Both the position numbers and the translations under genes were made by a program. From contig NC_092180.1 of assembly GCF_043641665.1 (NCBI RefSeq), positions 9,169,891 to 9,233,890 on the forward strand: 64,000 bases of DNA, given 5' to 3'. The DNA comes from Enoplosus armatus (taxonomy: Eukaryota; Chordata; Actinopteri; Centrarchiformes; Enoplosidae). Positions 1 through 14,642 of this stretch are shown here, in pieces; within the stretch, counting starts at the first letter, position 1; every line of letters begins with the position of its first letter. A model generated the notes under the pieces. The model searched no databases, was not told where the DNA came from, and saw only the letters and a program-made list of their open reading frames with translations.

Positions 1-2380
1 ATGGAGAGATGTCATGCAGGTGATCTAGTGATGTGCTATCAGGGCTAACCCAAGTCTTATCTGTGGCTCTTTGAGATTCATTGTCAAGTTAATCAATTTT
101 GCAATGTGCAAATGTTCAAAGCAATAATTAAACGCACTTTATGACTATTAATGACTATGACTATTCCCCACAGCTCTAGGATTGGGATTTTTGCTACTAT
201 TGGGAATTATAACAACATCAGGTTATCAGTATATCTGTATGTATCTTTCATGTTCCATCATTTGGCAGTTACAGCATGTCCAGGGGCTGAACACAGCAGC
301 TTGTTGATGAATGAGGAAGAGTTTAACTCCAGACTGTCTGTTCTGCTGCTGTTCAGACGGGAGTTCACCATTTCTGTCCATGTTGAGAAATCATACACAA
401 ACATCATTTTTCCATAGACAGACTGTTCACTCATTGCTCAGCATCAGTTTTTTCCATCATTTCTTCTATTAAAAATTAGTTAAAATGTTTTGGATATCAC
501 ATTTACTTGTTATGTTTACCGTTAAATGCTTTTAAAGTGTTGTGCAATGTGTTAATTGAATGTGTGCTGACTTTAATCAGTATTACTTAACACCTCGGCC
601 AGTCCTCCCTCAATCCTATTCACCTCCCGCCACATATACATACACAGTCTCTCTCTTTCCCCTCCACCTGCTCTACATCCATCACAGTGTTTTTCCTTTC
701 TTGATTTTTCTGGTTTAGCCAAGTGTGTAGGTGTTACAGAGAAAAAAACGACTCTCTCTTACGTCCACAATTCACATTCAGTCTACATGACTTCTACAAG
801 CAAAAACGTGATCCTCTGTTTTCATGTTGGACATTGCCGGTGTCATCCATTCTGAAAAAAGATACTTCCACTCATAAATCGACTAAAACAAGGTGATTAT
901 AAGTTCAATTATGAGTAACTTAAGTATCAGAGATAAATCTCTGCTTTTGAAGACATAATCAAATGTATGTTGACAAATCTTACATAATTAATAGTCCTTG
1001 ATCATCACGCCTAAGCCTAATATTCCTCTGAATCTCTGCTTAAGTGACCTCAAATTAGACAATGCGTTTTCATCACTGATCACACATCACATAGAAAGGT
1101 AAACTTGTTCAAGTGCTTCACAGGTCAAGCTTCATAACACTTAAAGCAAGTGAAATATTCAAATTGCCATTGCAAGATGCTGTTTTTATGGCTGCACCTT
1201 TGCATTTAATAGATAATTCCAGATGTGTAGAACAACATTTTACACTTTACTCTGTAATTAAGCCCAGTATATCAGGTTTTATTTATTAAACCTTGAGATA
1301 TTAGAGAACTAAAAATAATACTCTGTGGTTTAACTGTCTACACACAACATGGCTGATGGTTGGTTGGTCGTAGTTATGTACCCACAGAGGGTCTGTGAAG
1401 TTAATTTGTGGGAAGTTAATTTCTCTGCCAAGAAATGAAATGTTTTCAAAAACAACGCACAAAAGGGGGGCAAAGTAATAAAACTGACCACAGCACGTTG
1501 CCTTGGTCATGTCATGGTGCAGGAGCTGCTGGTTCCACTAAACTTACTCACGGTTCTGGTCTGGAGGGCAGCTACTGTGTGTGTGTGAGACTGCGATGTA
1601 ATAATTCCTGTCACAGGGCTGAAGAATGAACCAGCTGGTTTTGGGGAAATAGAGGAAGAAAACAGCAGAAACACAGAACTTGTTTTTAAAGAAGAGCGCA
1701 ACTGAGTCACAAATCTCTCCTGTGTGGAAACAGCCTCCACATATTTTCCACTTGTGAAACAGCGCCAAACCGTGGAGGATCAAAACACAGGACAGTTTCA
1801 AGCTGCAGGATCTTAAGTGTTATTTTAAAAAGTGTAAATTCCATATTCACTGATGTTATACAACGCATTTTTCCTGAGAAGTGCACTTATGCAGTATAGG
1901 GGAGGAACTGGTGTAAAAGAAAGTATAAATATTTGTGAACAAAAGAGACATTCAGTTCCTACTAGAATGGTGTATTTGGGGTATGACTTAATTTCCTGGG
2001 CTGTTAGGTCTCACTATCAGATTTATGAGCTGTCTCTGTCCAAGCCTCTGGAGGGCTGCCTGGCTTATATCAAAGTGAACAGCCTCATCTCTTCTTCTCT
2101 CTCTGTCTCTGTTTCCATACATAACATCCATATAAGATTTATCTCCACTCTGGTTGTTTTAACAGTGATTTCTGTTGACCCTCAGTGTGAGTGATTTGTA
2201 TCCGTGAGCTTTTCGGAGTGAAGACCTGATCTGGTAATCCTTGAGAACTGGAACTGGCATTACTGCAGAGCGTTTCTATTATGTAATGTTTTAGATTTGG
2301 TTTTCCTACTTTTGAGTCAGTCATGATTTTCCATTAATTTCAAAATAACATTGAGTTATACAACCCATTGCAATTAACAC
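1..2380. other. Non-coding desert, first segment
   Basis: AT-rich sequence with no frame that looks like a gene, no splice-bounded conserved exon and no repeat that I recognise. All open frames are short and lack family motifs. Confidence 0.6.
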
Positions 2381-2384
2381 GACA

Positions 2385-2780
2385 TCTGCAGAAGTTGCAT
2401 TTCATTTGCATGCAGATGAAGTTGTGAACTAGATTGATTTGAAAAGTCTGCAGTGCATTACCAAGCAACTATAATGTAACTTTGACAAAAGTAAGGCAAA
2501 AAATTATGTTCACTGGCATAGATTACCTAAACAGGTTTTCACATTGTCAAGTAATAAATGAAAACCCTAACAAAAACTATGGTGTGCATTAAATGGGAAA
2601 TACACTTATTCACTTTATTGCAGAAAGTTAGCTGAGAAGATTGATAGCAACTAATTAGCTTTGCAGAGAAACTGGGGGAAACAGTTAGCCTGACTCTGTC
2701 CAAAGGGAACAATATCCACCTACCAGCACTTCTAAAGCTCACTAATCAGAAAGAGTACACCGATTTAGCATTGTATTCTG
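2385..2780 (+). repeat. Two adjacent dispersed repeats
   Basis: 2385-2560 (AGATTGATTTGAAAAGTCTG, GATTACCTAAACAGGTTTTC) resembles 31970-32170 in rbms1 intron 3. It is directly followed by 2594-2775 (GGGAAATACACTTATTCACT, CTGACTCTGTCCAAAGGGAA), a plus copy of the family at 30124 and 32258. No coding frame. Confidence 0.65.
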
Positions 2781-4307
2781 ATAACATTGTTGGACTCACA
2801 ATGGATAGACAAAAACACGATAGTGTTGCAAAAGCTGGGATATTTTTTTTATTCTTTCCTTGTCAAAACATGGTGCTTACATTACCCACAATGCAACTTG
2901 ACCGTGTTTAATCTGAACAAAAACTGGTGGTTTTACTGGAGGTTACGTGGGACTATTTCTTGCAGTCACTGCTTCAGTGACTAAAAGAGATAAAACTGGT
3001 AAAACACAGCTGTTTTGTGTCTCCAATGATTTCCAAATCTAAAAAAGCATTTGTAATTTGTGCCAAACATTAACACATGTACAGCCTTGGGAGCGTTTGT
3101 TTTTACTGTGTGGTTCTCCACCCTGGCTTCACCAAACAGGACAGGCATTTTGGACAGTGAGAGCCAGATGGCCACAGCTGGATGAAATAATTAGGGGGGG
3201 TGGGTTTGGAGGATTGGGGGATGTGTGAAGATAGTGAGGTGGAAAGAAAGTTGAGAGGGTTTAGAAGAGAGGTAAGGTAAGGAAGGGTAAGGTGGCTGGT
3301 TTATGTACAAGAAGGGTGGAGGGTGAGATGAGCAGCAATGGGACCATGACTGTCTGTCTGTCACACCCATGTCTGGCTGTTCTCCTGCTGTTTGCCTCCA
3401 GCTCCCTGCCTGGAGGAGCAAAAGTGGTACGATTTTTAAATTTGTAGCTTCGCAGTTAACATTTGAACAGAAGAATGCACCATGCATTCAAAAGGCCCGA
3501 AAACATGCAGTTATGCAGAAGTTCATACTCCAAACAGCCATGGGGTGAATAGATAACGGTTGAGCAACATAATTTGCGGTTGTCAGCATTCTCACTACTC
3601 TTCGTCATCATCAAGTCTGAATCAGTCTGGATTTTCTGCACAGGATGTGAAGAGCATCTGCTGGTCTGCTGACGACAAATGCCAGAGGTCGCTGAGAGCC
3701 GGCGGCCCGTGTGGAGACGAACACTCTGACGAAGCACTTCCGAGATTCCACAACACACTGCTACAATACAGAGTTGCCGTGGAAACCAGATTGGGTGGGG
3801 CCGTTTGGAGAGTGACAGCGAGGGTATGACTTGACAAGTGAGGGGTACTGATGGCGGTGCTTCATCGCCTGAATTATATGTTGAGTCACACAAGACACTC
3901 ACACACCCTTGAGATGAGGTAGCCTCAGTGTCAGGACTCCAGAGGAGGAGCAAAAGAACCAGACAAAATATTTTATCATTCAATTCTTGGATCCTCTTTT
4001 TAATCTAGCTGTTTTTAGGTCTTCGGGGGAAAGTCCAAGAAAAGTTTCAAGTCTCGTCCAAACAAGTCTCAAGTCAAGCCAAAACTCTTCATATGCAACT
4101 CAAGATGCAAGTCTTTCAGGCCTCCGAATGCTAAAATGACGTCATTTGTACACTTTTACTTAAAGCTGTGTTAATAGAGTTTTTAACATAGTTGAGACGA
4201 GGTCCTGTCAATGCACAGGCCCAACAATCCAAGGTGTGCATGGCCTTTTGTATTGTTTTGAGATGACAAAAATGGAGTCTCAGGTCAAACCTTAATTTTG
4301 TGACTTA

Positions 4308-4700
4308 AACCTGCAATAACTGATTTTATGGCCACTTGGGGGCAGCGGAAATGAGCTATGAACACAACATTAACATTATCACCTCATAAAGTTTCATGTC
4401 TCGTTAGCAAACAGTTGCCCATTTACACATCCAACAGATACAAAGCAAAGGTCCAATATTCACTCTCATTTTGGCTCTGTTTTGGTCTCCACCAACTCCA
4501 AAAATTTCTGGCTCTTTAGCTGTTAAATGCTCTACTTTGTCTGTCTCCCATTCTGTGCTGAGCAGGTACTTGAACTGAAAACAGCTGCCTGATGATGAGA
4601 GCGAACCAGAACAGTAAAGTTGCGGACAGTTAAATGATGCTGGCTCAGTAACAAAACAACAAAGACGCTTAAACAATCCGTAGTGCTGAGGGGAACTGTA
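4308..4700 (+). repeat. Dispersed fish repeat, 'GGCCACTTGGGGGCAG' family
   Basis: It begins CTGCAATAACTGATTTTATG, GGCCACTTGGGGGCAGCGG and continues through TTAGCTGTTAAATGCTCTAC. I recognise it from memory as a very common percomorph repeat, but there is only one copy in this window. The preceding 4040-4300, with repeated 'CAAGTCTCAAGTCAAG' words, may be another repeat. Confidence 0.5.
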
Positions 4701-7700
4701 GCATGGGGACATTGTAATCATGTTGTGCTTTAGATGTGCAATCTTAACTTTAAAAGATGCTTTGTTGAGTATGAGGAACCCTCCCACCTCTCTAGCCCTT
4801 TTTGGAGTCTATGCTGATCCAAGAACAGCACTCCCACTGCAAAGCTTTGTGAATGATGACCTACGCCCTCCACCTCTGCAGACAGCTGTGTGTCCTCAGT
4901 TCAGTCACAGTTTACACCTCCACCAGTCAAACCTGACATTAGCTGTGCTGCCATTTCCAGGACGGCAGTCTTCCGCGACACTTGATGGGACTCCATCAAT
5001 CAGGGATGTGGAAACTTTGTCTGTGTTTTCACACCATGACGCCAGGTGTAAATAAGCATGACCCTAACAGGGTAACACACGTGTGTTTCCATTCCTGCAG
5101 TGCGATTGTGCGAGAGAGAAAAGGAAATGTGGTCTTGGTGGAAGTGTACATGGTGTGCTACTAGTGTGCTTCTTTAACCTGCGCCCTCACACACAGTCCA
5201 CAGTTCGTCCATAGTGAATTCACTCAATGTGGAAAGAAGGAGCTGTGCTTTTCCTGTGGGGTTAATTTCCCAGACTGACTGGGAAAAACAGAGGAAACAA
5301 GTCTGCATCTTGTTTACCCGCCGGAATAAAAAAATAGCCACTTTGTTAGTGTTGCAAAATGAGCTTTGCAGACATGCACAGAATTTGGGACCCATGTGAA
5401 AACGTCTGTGCCTTTTCCTGTTGTCACACCAACTAAGACTGATTGGCCACAGTTCATCACATTAATGAACTCCTGATTAGGCCGCCAGTGGAAAGGTGAT
5501 GATATTCACACAGACAGGGCACAATTCCAAAGGACTTACAGTCAGCTCCAAAGGGGACGAGGTGGAGAATCATTCTGGTCTGACCTTGGTCAGTCTTGTT
5601 ACTCACACTGTTGGTGTGTGTCTGCGACGTGCGTTTGTGTGCTTCCCCCCTCACAACAACCTGCCTGCCTCGTCATCTCTGACTGAGCAGGTTGTCCTCA
5701 AAAGCTCCTGGAGGAAGGAGACAAAGAGAGGCTTTGAGGGGGTCGAACTTTTGCCGGCCTTCAGGAGAGGTGAAACAGACCAATGTGGATTCAAATAAGC
5801 CAGCCAACAGTCAGACGAACCATATACAGGAAAACACAAAGATGCCGTTGTTGTTGATGAGTAAATACACAAATTCCCTTCTGCAATAAAATTGTAAATT
5901 TGTGCCCAAAATGCTGAGCCAATTTGGATCCTCATCCTAGCTGTTTTACCCATGGTATTTTTTCCACGTCTTTTAAAACATTCTGCCTTAATGAGTAAGC
6001 ATTATATCATTATGTTCTGTTTCACTATGTGTTTTATTAGACAATAGGGTTGTTGTCTCTAGACTAAGTTAGGCCGACATGCACACAGCATACAGCAGGT
6101 CAGAACAGGGTATATTCCAGCTCTCCTGCCTGCCTCCTAAAACTCACTGACATAAAGCAGACTTTCACTGTGCCGACCCCGCAGGGAAGCAGAGTGAAGG
6201 TTTACGAGACCCTAGCAAATGAAAAACTGTAATTCGGAGTCTCACCTTTTTCTCTGCTGTGTGTTTTTCTCATTGTCGGCACTTTCCCTCTCTCTCTGCC
6301 AATGTGTGCTTTTAAGGTCTAAAGACAAAATAATTTCCCTACCAAAGCAGCAATGCTTTGTCGAAACTCACAGACTTTGTGCACCACAAACACATGCATA
6401 CACGAACATGCAATTCATCTGTTCAAGTATTGCCCCTAAATATTTTCTGCAACTGAGCCCTGATGATGCAGACACACTTTCCAAACCAGTGAGGGGAAGT
6501 ATCATTAACTGTGTACCTTGCTGTAAGCATCACCATTACTCACTCGTTCCCGTCTAGACGACATGGACATGCCAGCTCACCTGGGGCTGCACGGAGGAGG
6601 AGGCCCACCTGCCTCATCCCAGGTGAGGTCAGCCTGTTTTGGGAAATGCATGACAAGCCCCACTGATTCTATTAACATTATATGGTAGGGCTTGGTGGGA
6701 ATTAATGATCAACAGAACAAAAACAACCTCTTTCATTTGAGATGCAAGTGTAGGAACTACAGTGTGGCTCATTCCTGAACTGGAAAAGGTCTGCTTAGAC
6801 TGAAAACAAAAAGAAGCTGTGCTGACAGAAGCCTGTGTGGAGGTGTAAGGAAAGCACTCATGTACAGACCACCACAGTCCCCTCAACACACACACATAGT
6901 CAGACACCTCCACAAATATACACATGCACAGAAATACACAGACACCTCAGCAAACACAGTCTGCAAAGTACGCCGATGTTTGTTCTCGGCCTCCACCACA
7001 TTTGTGCGTTGCATGTGGTCACCTAAAGATCTTGTAAATGAAACAGCAACTGAAGCAGTATTTCAGTCTACGATTTTGCAAACACACCTGTGTTAGGATT
7101 CTGTTTTGACACCACTACTAGAAATGATACACTGGCCTCCATATCAGCCGTGCCAACATGAGCACAGCAGGGCTGGGGAGGCTTGATTCAGAGGGGGAGG
7201 TGGTGGAGGAGGTGGAGGAAGGGCAGAGCTGCAGTAGTTGCTGAGTGAAGCTTCGGTCACAGTTCACACCCAGACAATGATTCTACCAGTGGCTAACAGG
7301 AGGGATATAATAGCATTTCTCTGCATTGGTAAGGTGGTGATGATGTTGGGACTGTAAAGTGTGATCGACAGACAAGTACTGATTTTACAACCCCATCACT
7401 AGACAAGAACGTTGATATTACATAATTCTGCAAAACTATGGATTATTTTAAGTTCGACATTTCTTTTACATTCAACATTTTTACACTTATTTCTTGAAAA
7501 CTTTGTACTGTAGTTGCCGTGCAGTACAATTAGATTGTGGTTGTGGCAAATGGTTAGGACTAATGGTAAGGTGACACTTGGTAAGGATAGGGAAAGATTG
7601 TGGTTACAGTTACAGTATTTACAAGGTGACTGTTAATTAATAATAAAGTCTGTGACAGGACACAAACTCCAGTCTCCTGTGCTGCACACCCATCCACCAC

Positions 7701-7986
7701 CCCAACCTCCACCCCCTTACATTCTGCCTGGCTACATAAAGGGTACACTTCTTACTGCATAAGCACTGAACGTTTGCATTGGACATAAATTGTGAGGTGC
7801 AGAATCATCCAATTTGAACATAATTCCCAGGGATACCGGGCTGGATATTAAGAGAAACAACAGCGCCGTACATGTGTTAAATCATTCACTAGAAATCACT
7901 GCCACTTTACATTTCTTCCATACAATAAGTATAACTTGGTTATAGCTTGTCCTGCCTTCCAGGTAGCCATTAGTTTCTTTCATTCA
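4700..7986. other. Non-coding desert, second segment
   Basis: No supported gene. Contains a CA-rich stretch near 6880-6960 and a purine-rich GGAGGTGGAGG stretch near 7190-7225. Open frames of up to about 112 codons show no recognisable motifs. Confidence 0.55.
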
Positions 7987-8079
7987 ATGCATCAGAGTGG
8001 TGACATGATGTTTGGAGTTCCCCAAGGCTCAATCATTGGGCCTCTTTTATTTAACATTTACATGCTTCCATTAAGCTAA
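7987..8079 (+). mobile_element. LINE reverse-transcriptase fragment
   Basis: From 8008 the frame reads MFGVPQGSIIGPLLFNIYM and stops at 8077-8079. G-V-P-Q-G-S-x-x-G-P-L-L-F is the hallmark block of non-LTR retrotransposon reverse transcriptases (L2/Rex type in fish). A stop lies just upstream (GAGTGGTGA). The neighbouring 8100-8300 may be further decayed LINE sequence, but I cannot align it. Confidence 0.75.
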
Positions 8080-8299
8080 ATAATGCTACAAAAATCCAAA
8101 ATGTTTTAGTTAACTTGAATGTGCCAACAAGACAGTTTTCAAAACACTATCCCATGCCACTGTATTACCATGCAATGTAACTGTGCTGACTTTATGTTTA
8201 CTGTGATGAACTGGCTATCTCAGGCATGTTACAAGTCTCTGCAAGTTGATTTTGATATTATATCTGGAGATACTAAGTCAAAGAAAACTGGATTTAGTT

Positions 8300-11200
8300 T
8301 GGGATTTTCATCAGTCCTACCGATGATGTGTCAGTTCCCACATATTAAACCTTTATGGGTTGTTCTTTCTATTTTTCATTACTGAAATGAACTGATCATT
8401 GGCTACCTGAACACTAGAAAGGTAATGAAAAAACTAATAAACTAATGGTGAGGTTTAGAAGAAAGGTCAGCAGTAATGCGGTATTGTTGAATAATTATTA
8501 TTTGTAGTTAATTAGCTAAAAGAAACAAAACCACTGTAGTGGTCTTTAAAGCTAAGATATAATGATCAATAGTGTTCAGGCAAAGTGGAGAGTGGAGGCA
8601 GCTACATCACAGCAGCATCATCAAAGACTGATTTCACGTGGGTGAGAATATCATTCTACCTTGTCTTGTATTATCCTTTCTTTTTTTTCCACCCCATGAC
8701 ACCATCCCCCACACTCCTCTTTCCTCTCTACTACCTTTTTTGGTCTGAACGCCTCTCTCCATTTGGCTCCATGTGAGACTGACTGCAGCCCTCCTCAGAC
8801 CATTTGCCACAGTGCTGTTTTCTGAGGGAAATGCCAGAATGTTTTACTGACTGTGCCACAGAGAGCCAAACACTATAACCACAACACTTACAGCCTACAC
8901 TGTGTTTTCTGCTCAAATGTGATTGTTGATGGTTTACTGGAGGGCATCTTTGACCCCTCAGACCAACAGCCAAATAAAGTAATAATAAACTCCAGTGTTC
9001 ATTTGGCCATGGCTCTAACAACACTCCAGGTTGGCGGTGATTCACGTGTATGGCAATGCGGCACCAAAAACAAAATTCTAACCAAGCTGTGAGAGAATGA
9101 CTCACAGTCTGTGGATGGGCACATTGACAGACCTTATTACATTATTTCCCAGCAGAATCCTTTTCTGCATGGAGAAAACATTAAGTATGAACTGAATGGA
9201 GTTTCCCAAAGCTTTCCCTGTTAAATGCAAAGTAGGCAACCCATAATAGTTCAACACTGCAAGTCGAGTTACAAGCCTATTAAAAACACCCTCATACTCA
9301 TGGAAACAAAATTATCTTGTAATAAAGGCAGAATAGTTTGGTGTATGACTTATTACTTCATTACTCAGTTGTGCCAGTAACTGAAATTTCTGATCTGTGC
9401 CGCACTTACGAGAAAAAGCAACAAGCGAGAGGACAATGAAGATGCAAAAATCACAAAGGACCTGAGGCCCAAAACTCAATCAAATCTTCTTAAAAACATC
9501 TGCCCCTGCCTCACACCCACCTTGGCTGACTGTAATTATTTGCCAGACAAAACACAAACTGTCAACTCGGGGTGACCTGTCTCGTCCTGCAGCGTAGAAG
9601 ACCGCTAAATAGGTGATGATAGAAGTTCCTGAGAAAAAAGTATGATATCATCACAGTGTGTATGTGCTTGCTTATGTGTTCAATGTCTCTCTCCATTTCT
9701 AACCTCCTATAATTACACAGCTCATCCTCCCCTGAAGGAATCCAGCAGGTGAAATAAAACAGACCGCAAACCAGTCACTTATTCAAATGTGAAAAATTGG
9801 AACATCTTCACAAGTTCACACATTACAGAGGCTGATGTGGCCTGCTGTTCATGTGACTCACTGGAGACTGTGACACAACAGGAGGTGTGAAGTGCACATA
9901 CAGGTAGAGGAAGCGACATATCAGGGATTAACCACATTTCAATACCTACCTATATGGAAAACAAACATCTCTCCTGATATTTATGTAGATACTGTATATC
10001 AGTGTGAACTACAGTTGAACTAAACATTGCAGAAATTGATTAAAAGACCTTTGGACACAGAAGTATTTGAATCAAATACAGTACAATCTATATATAACTT
10101 GGAGATGTGACAATGCCATGGTAAGACAGTGTGAAAGTTTGTGTTTGTTGTGGAGATGCTTCAGTCAGTGCTGAGTGTCTTTGAGAGAAAGAGGAAGTCT
10201 GGCGGTTCCTGAGGTGAGGTCACTGAGGAGAGGTCACGTTGCCTAATAATTTAGGAAACTGTATGAAAATAGGAAGTAAAACTTTTTTGAAAATCAGTTT
10301 TATCACTTATATCTTTCAAGTAAAAAACACAAATGCTAAATAATTGTCATGCAGTCAGATCTGAATATATGAAATTATTACTTTGTCATTGTACTTGTTC
10401 TCAATAAATCATTTGCTTATTGTGCCTCCCTAATCTTCTGCACAGCTGTGCAGCAAGCTAAACACACTTCCAATAAAGGTTGCAGACAGGAGTTGGCCTT
10501 TTAAGTTGAGTCAAGAATATGATGTTTACATGGAAAAACAGTAAGAATGTGTCTCGATGTGATTTCAGAGTGGTTTAGCTTCTTCTAACCTACTGTTCCT
10601 GTTTCCTGTCTTTCAGTTGAGAATTTTCATTTCATTCATCGTATTGCATAGACATCTTTTGCCGTCATCAAATTATCAGCCAGTGACTCAGACTCCACAG
10701 CAGCATTATTTGGCAGAAATATTAGGCTAATAAAATCTCCTGTACTGACATTTTAGATAATCTTTTCCAACGGTCTGCATTACTGGAAAGAGGTGGAGAC
10801 ACCACCAATAGTTTTCCAAAACGTTAAGGGCCTCCCCAACTGAATTATAGAATAATATACAGTGCTTCATGCATATAATACAGAACTTTAAAAAAAGTTT
10901 CTGAGAGGACAAATGTCTTATGTAACCATACATTAAAGGAGTAAATATACTATGAAATGTAGAGCTGCTTACTGTCCAGTGTGTTTTTTGTGTGTGTGTG
11001 TGTGCGTGCATGTGCAGGAGTATGTTAGAGTTCATTATTGACTTAAATAACACTGACCCAGACGGTGAGTCCCTGAAGACTAGACCAATGAAAACAGCAC
11101 CTCTCTTTTGTGGTTCTCTTCAGCGCGACCCTCTCCCCTGTGCAAACGCAGCCTGTCTTGACTGCACGTCACAAACTCGCACACACCCATTCGCTTCATC

Positions 11201-11407
11201 TCCGCAGGCCCTCTGCTGTGGTGGAAACTCTGCGGGCAGTGACATCATCATTCCGAGACCACTGAGTAACATTACAGAGGAGAGTTGAAATGTAGTCCCG
11301 GGCAACAAGTAACATCACAACACCACGGCACGGTGTTACTGTCATTACTGTACCACAACCACGGAGGCGAAGGCTCTGGGACGCAACAATCGTTGAAACC
11401 CACACAA

Positions 11408-11468
<61 letters not shown>

Positions 11469-14400
11469 GCACTGAAGAGCAAAAACATCTCTCTGGGGAG
11501 ACAAAGTGAGCTCATTTATTCTCTAAACTCTTCTGTTTTCCAACAAATCCTGCTTCATGATGAAAACATGAAGGAGTGAATCACCTTAAACATCATGTTC
11601 TGGACAGCCCTGGATGGCCTCTGTGTACTTGTTTTCTATCATATACTTAACTTCCACCATTTGTCTATCCAATATATCAAGAGCCACCTTTAAACAAACA
11701 CTCTGAGGGGGGTGAGCTAGTCCCTGATATGTTTATCTGTGCTAAGATAAGAGGTTCTGGTAAATGCTTCTGCTTATTTGCTCTTGACTCTCTCCTGAGG
11801 ATTGGAAGCATATGGCTTCATTGCATAACAAAGACAAAGAGGGCAAACATGGGGAGAAACGACTTCCCATAATTATAAGAAATGGTAGGTCGGTAGACTC
11901 CCTGTGTGGCTGCAGCTTTCAATTTTGGCCACTGGCCTTCCCTGCAGAACCCGAGCTCCTTTGCACATGCCTGAAAACAAATGAAGTCTTAGTCAGTGTT
12001 TCCTTTTCCCAGGAATCAGCAGTTTACCACTGTTTAACACAGCACAGAAGACAGAGTTCCCCATCCACACTGCTGCTTTAAACGTACATCTGAAGAGCAC
12101 GAATCAGTTCAGATCACTTCAAATTACTTTATTAATACTTCAGGGTAAGCAAGTCTACAAACAACAGCATACAAATAACGACTGGAAGAAAACCGGGAAT
12201 CTAAAAATAATAAATGAGTTCACAAAAGGTGCAAAGTGCACATTCAGTGTTCACACATTTAATGGCTTCTGAAATCTAAACCTCCTGAGTGCATCAGCAC
12301 CAAAGACCCAAGGAGAACCTGCGTATGAATTGACTTTTTTAGAAATCCTCTCTGAATGTCTATGTGCAAGAAAACATTTTGTTTTCCAAAAAATTGTAGA
12401 GCTGAAATGGCAACTTGCAGTTGGTTTCCTGTCTGGTTGACTATGAAATGTAAACCAGAAAAGCCAATGAAAAGGCTCAAATACTTTCAATAAAAGTATA
12501 AAATGTCAGCATAACTGTCAACCCTAAAGGAGAGCTGCAAAGCCTCTCTCTCATCCATCAACAAATGCATTTATATCTGTTGCATTTGAGTTCCAACAAC
12601 AATCATTGAGTTTCATTAATGTAGCCATGACAAGTACATGCCTAACCCCAAGTTACCCAAACCATAAAGACACAACCGTGGTTTTAATGTAAACTATCAG
12701 TCCGAAATTGATTGATTGATGGACTCACAACAGATAACAACAAAATATGTTGCTAATTTTGGGCTTGACAGTTCGTTCTTGACCTCGGAAACAACAGCTG
12801 ACAAAACAATATCAACTCAAGGTGTGAAGACCGTGAGGACTGTGTGATAAGGCCAAAAGCTCCAGAACAAGCGAGTAAGTTGACCTCGAGGTGAGATGGT
12901 TTTGTCAACTAAGTTATTAATGTTTTCTGATGCTGTTTCTATTCCATTTTCACCCTACAAGTTAAACTCTTCAGTTATGTGTGACAACATGCCTCAAATT
13001 TAAATGGCTAAAAAAAAGTGCAGATTGGGTCTTTAATCTCTTTCCAATGAGAAATTAAGAATCTCACACTGAATGCACCTGCAGAGAAATCTGCAGGACA
13101 CCAATTGTATCGATTATTAAACATGCTGGCCCCAACTTACTGGTTGAAGTCCAAAATCTGTCCCCAAATGTGGCATAGTTCAGCACACACAGACAATTAA
13201 ACAGAACAAATACGGCACGTTGTTTGCCTTTTGTGTCCTCTGACAGACGACTCTCCTCAGCAGGATGGCGGCAGCGCAAACTTTGAGTCCAGAGAACAGA
13301 ACACATGAATCATTCCTGTGGTGATGGGTGGGGGTCAGAGCAGGTCACTCTTTCACTCTTATAAGGCCACAACAAGAGAGACCAGCACTCTCTCTCTCTC
13401 TGCACTGTGACTTTTAAACCATCTGGTCAGGAAAATGGTCTATTGTTACTGTACAATGCTTTACTAAATACAGATCAGAGACTCCCATAACTTGTTTGTG
13501 AAGCAGAAGAGGAATGAGGAAGAACCTTTCAGCTACTGAGAGTGTTTAGCAGCTAGATGCAAACTTTTTGATGATTTCTTGGTGATGTGTTTTTAACCTT
13601 TTCATACCACCACACCCTCTTCTTCCTTCTCATTTACTGTCTAACTTACCCTTTAAAATATTCTGCCTGGTAACAGAGCTCCAGCAAATCCACTTGCTTT
13701 CATTCACCCCTTTTAAGGAGCAAAACATAGTCATACCACAAGTATTCCTGAGGCAAAATGTGGTTGAACAAGCATGATAGAGGCAGCATGACTACTTTGC
13801 CATCTCTGCCATTCATCTATGCTTTCATTTGGTTTTTGTTGTGTGGGGCTGGCTAGCTCTGCAGACGATTACTGATTGTTCAAACTATGATCCAAGCCTT
13901 CTGTCTGGGTCTGAGTTTGATTCAGAGCTAAATACAAATACAGTCCACATTCCACATATCCCAAATGTCATGCCCCCTCTTACGGTAGCAGGCACGATTT
14001 TTCACAAGTTGTATACATTAGTATTTGCCAGAAAACACTGCAGGTATGAACCGCCCTCCAGCCCTGAGCAGAACTAAGCTGTTTATTTCTTGGCTGAACA
14101 GATGTGTTGAGAGAGTGAAGATGTTTGCAGGTTAAGGGCACTCTGACTGATGGGGCAGGGTGCACAAGAAGGGAGTTAGACTCTAAGCTGATGTAACACA
14201 GCTGTCTGAAAGATTGCATTACACTAAAATGCCCAAATGGTCCACATTAACTTCGCTTGTGCACATTTAATGGGCAGTGAGGAAAGGTGAAATACAGATG
14301 GGGTGGAGAAAGCTCCATGGAGACGGTGTGAAAGCAGTTGTGTGAGTGTTTATCACCCCAAAGAGATGCTCCTCCAGATGATCACATACATGTGCAGCAA

Positions 14401-14640
14401 AGAATAAGACTTTCTCACTTATGCAGTCCAGTGTGCACACTCCCTCCGCCCAAAATGAAAAACAAAACAATCTCGCCTAAAGTTCCATTTATTAACTTTC
14501 GATCATATCACATGGTGTTCTTTACCAGATAAAGTCTGCAATTTGTCATGGAAAAGTAGATGTTCATATTTTACGTTTTGTGGAGCATTTTAAGTACCCC
14601 TCATCCATGTTGGTTTAACAAGACAAAGAGTCTACAGACA
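8300..14640. other. Non-coding desert, third segment
   Basis: No supported gene. Apart from the CA tract at 11410 I see no repeat that I can name. Could hold regulatory elements of the expected neighbour tbr1, but that cannot be shown from one sequence. Confidence 0.55.
11410..11466. repeat. (CA)n microsatellite
   Basis: About 28 uninterrupted CA units in the desert. A shorter TG tract lies at about 10991-11010. Confidence 0.97.
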
Positions 14641-14642
14641 TG

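Noticed and set aside
11196..11509. Frames of Cys-Val or Thr-His repeats
   Set aside because: They are direct translations of the CA microsatellite.
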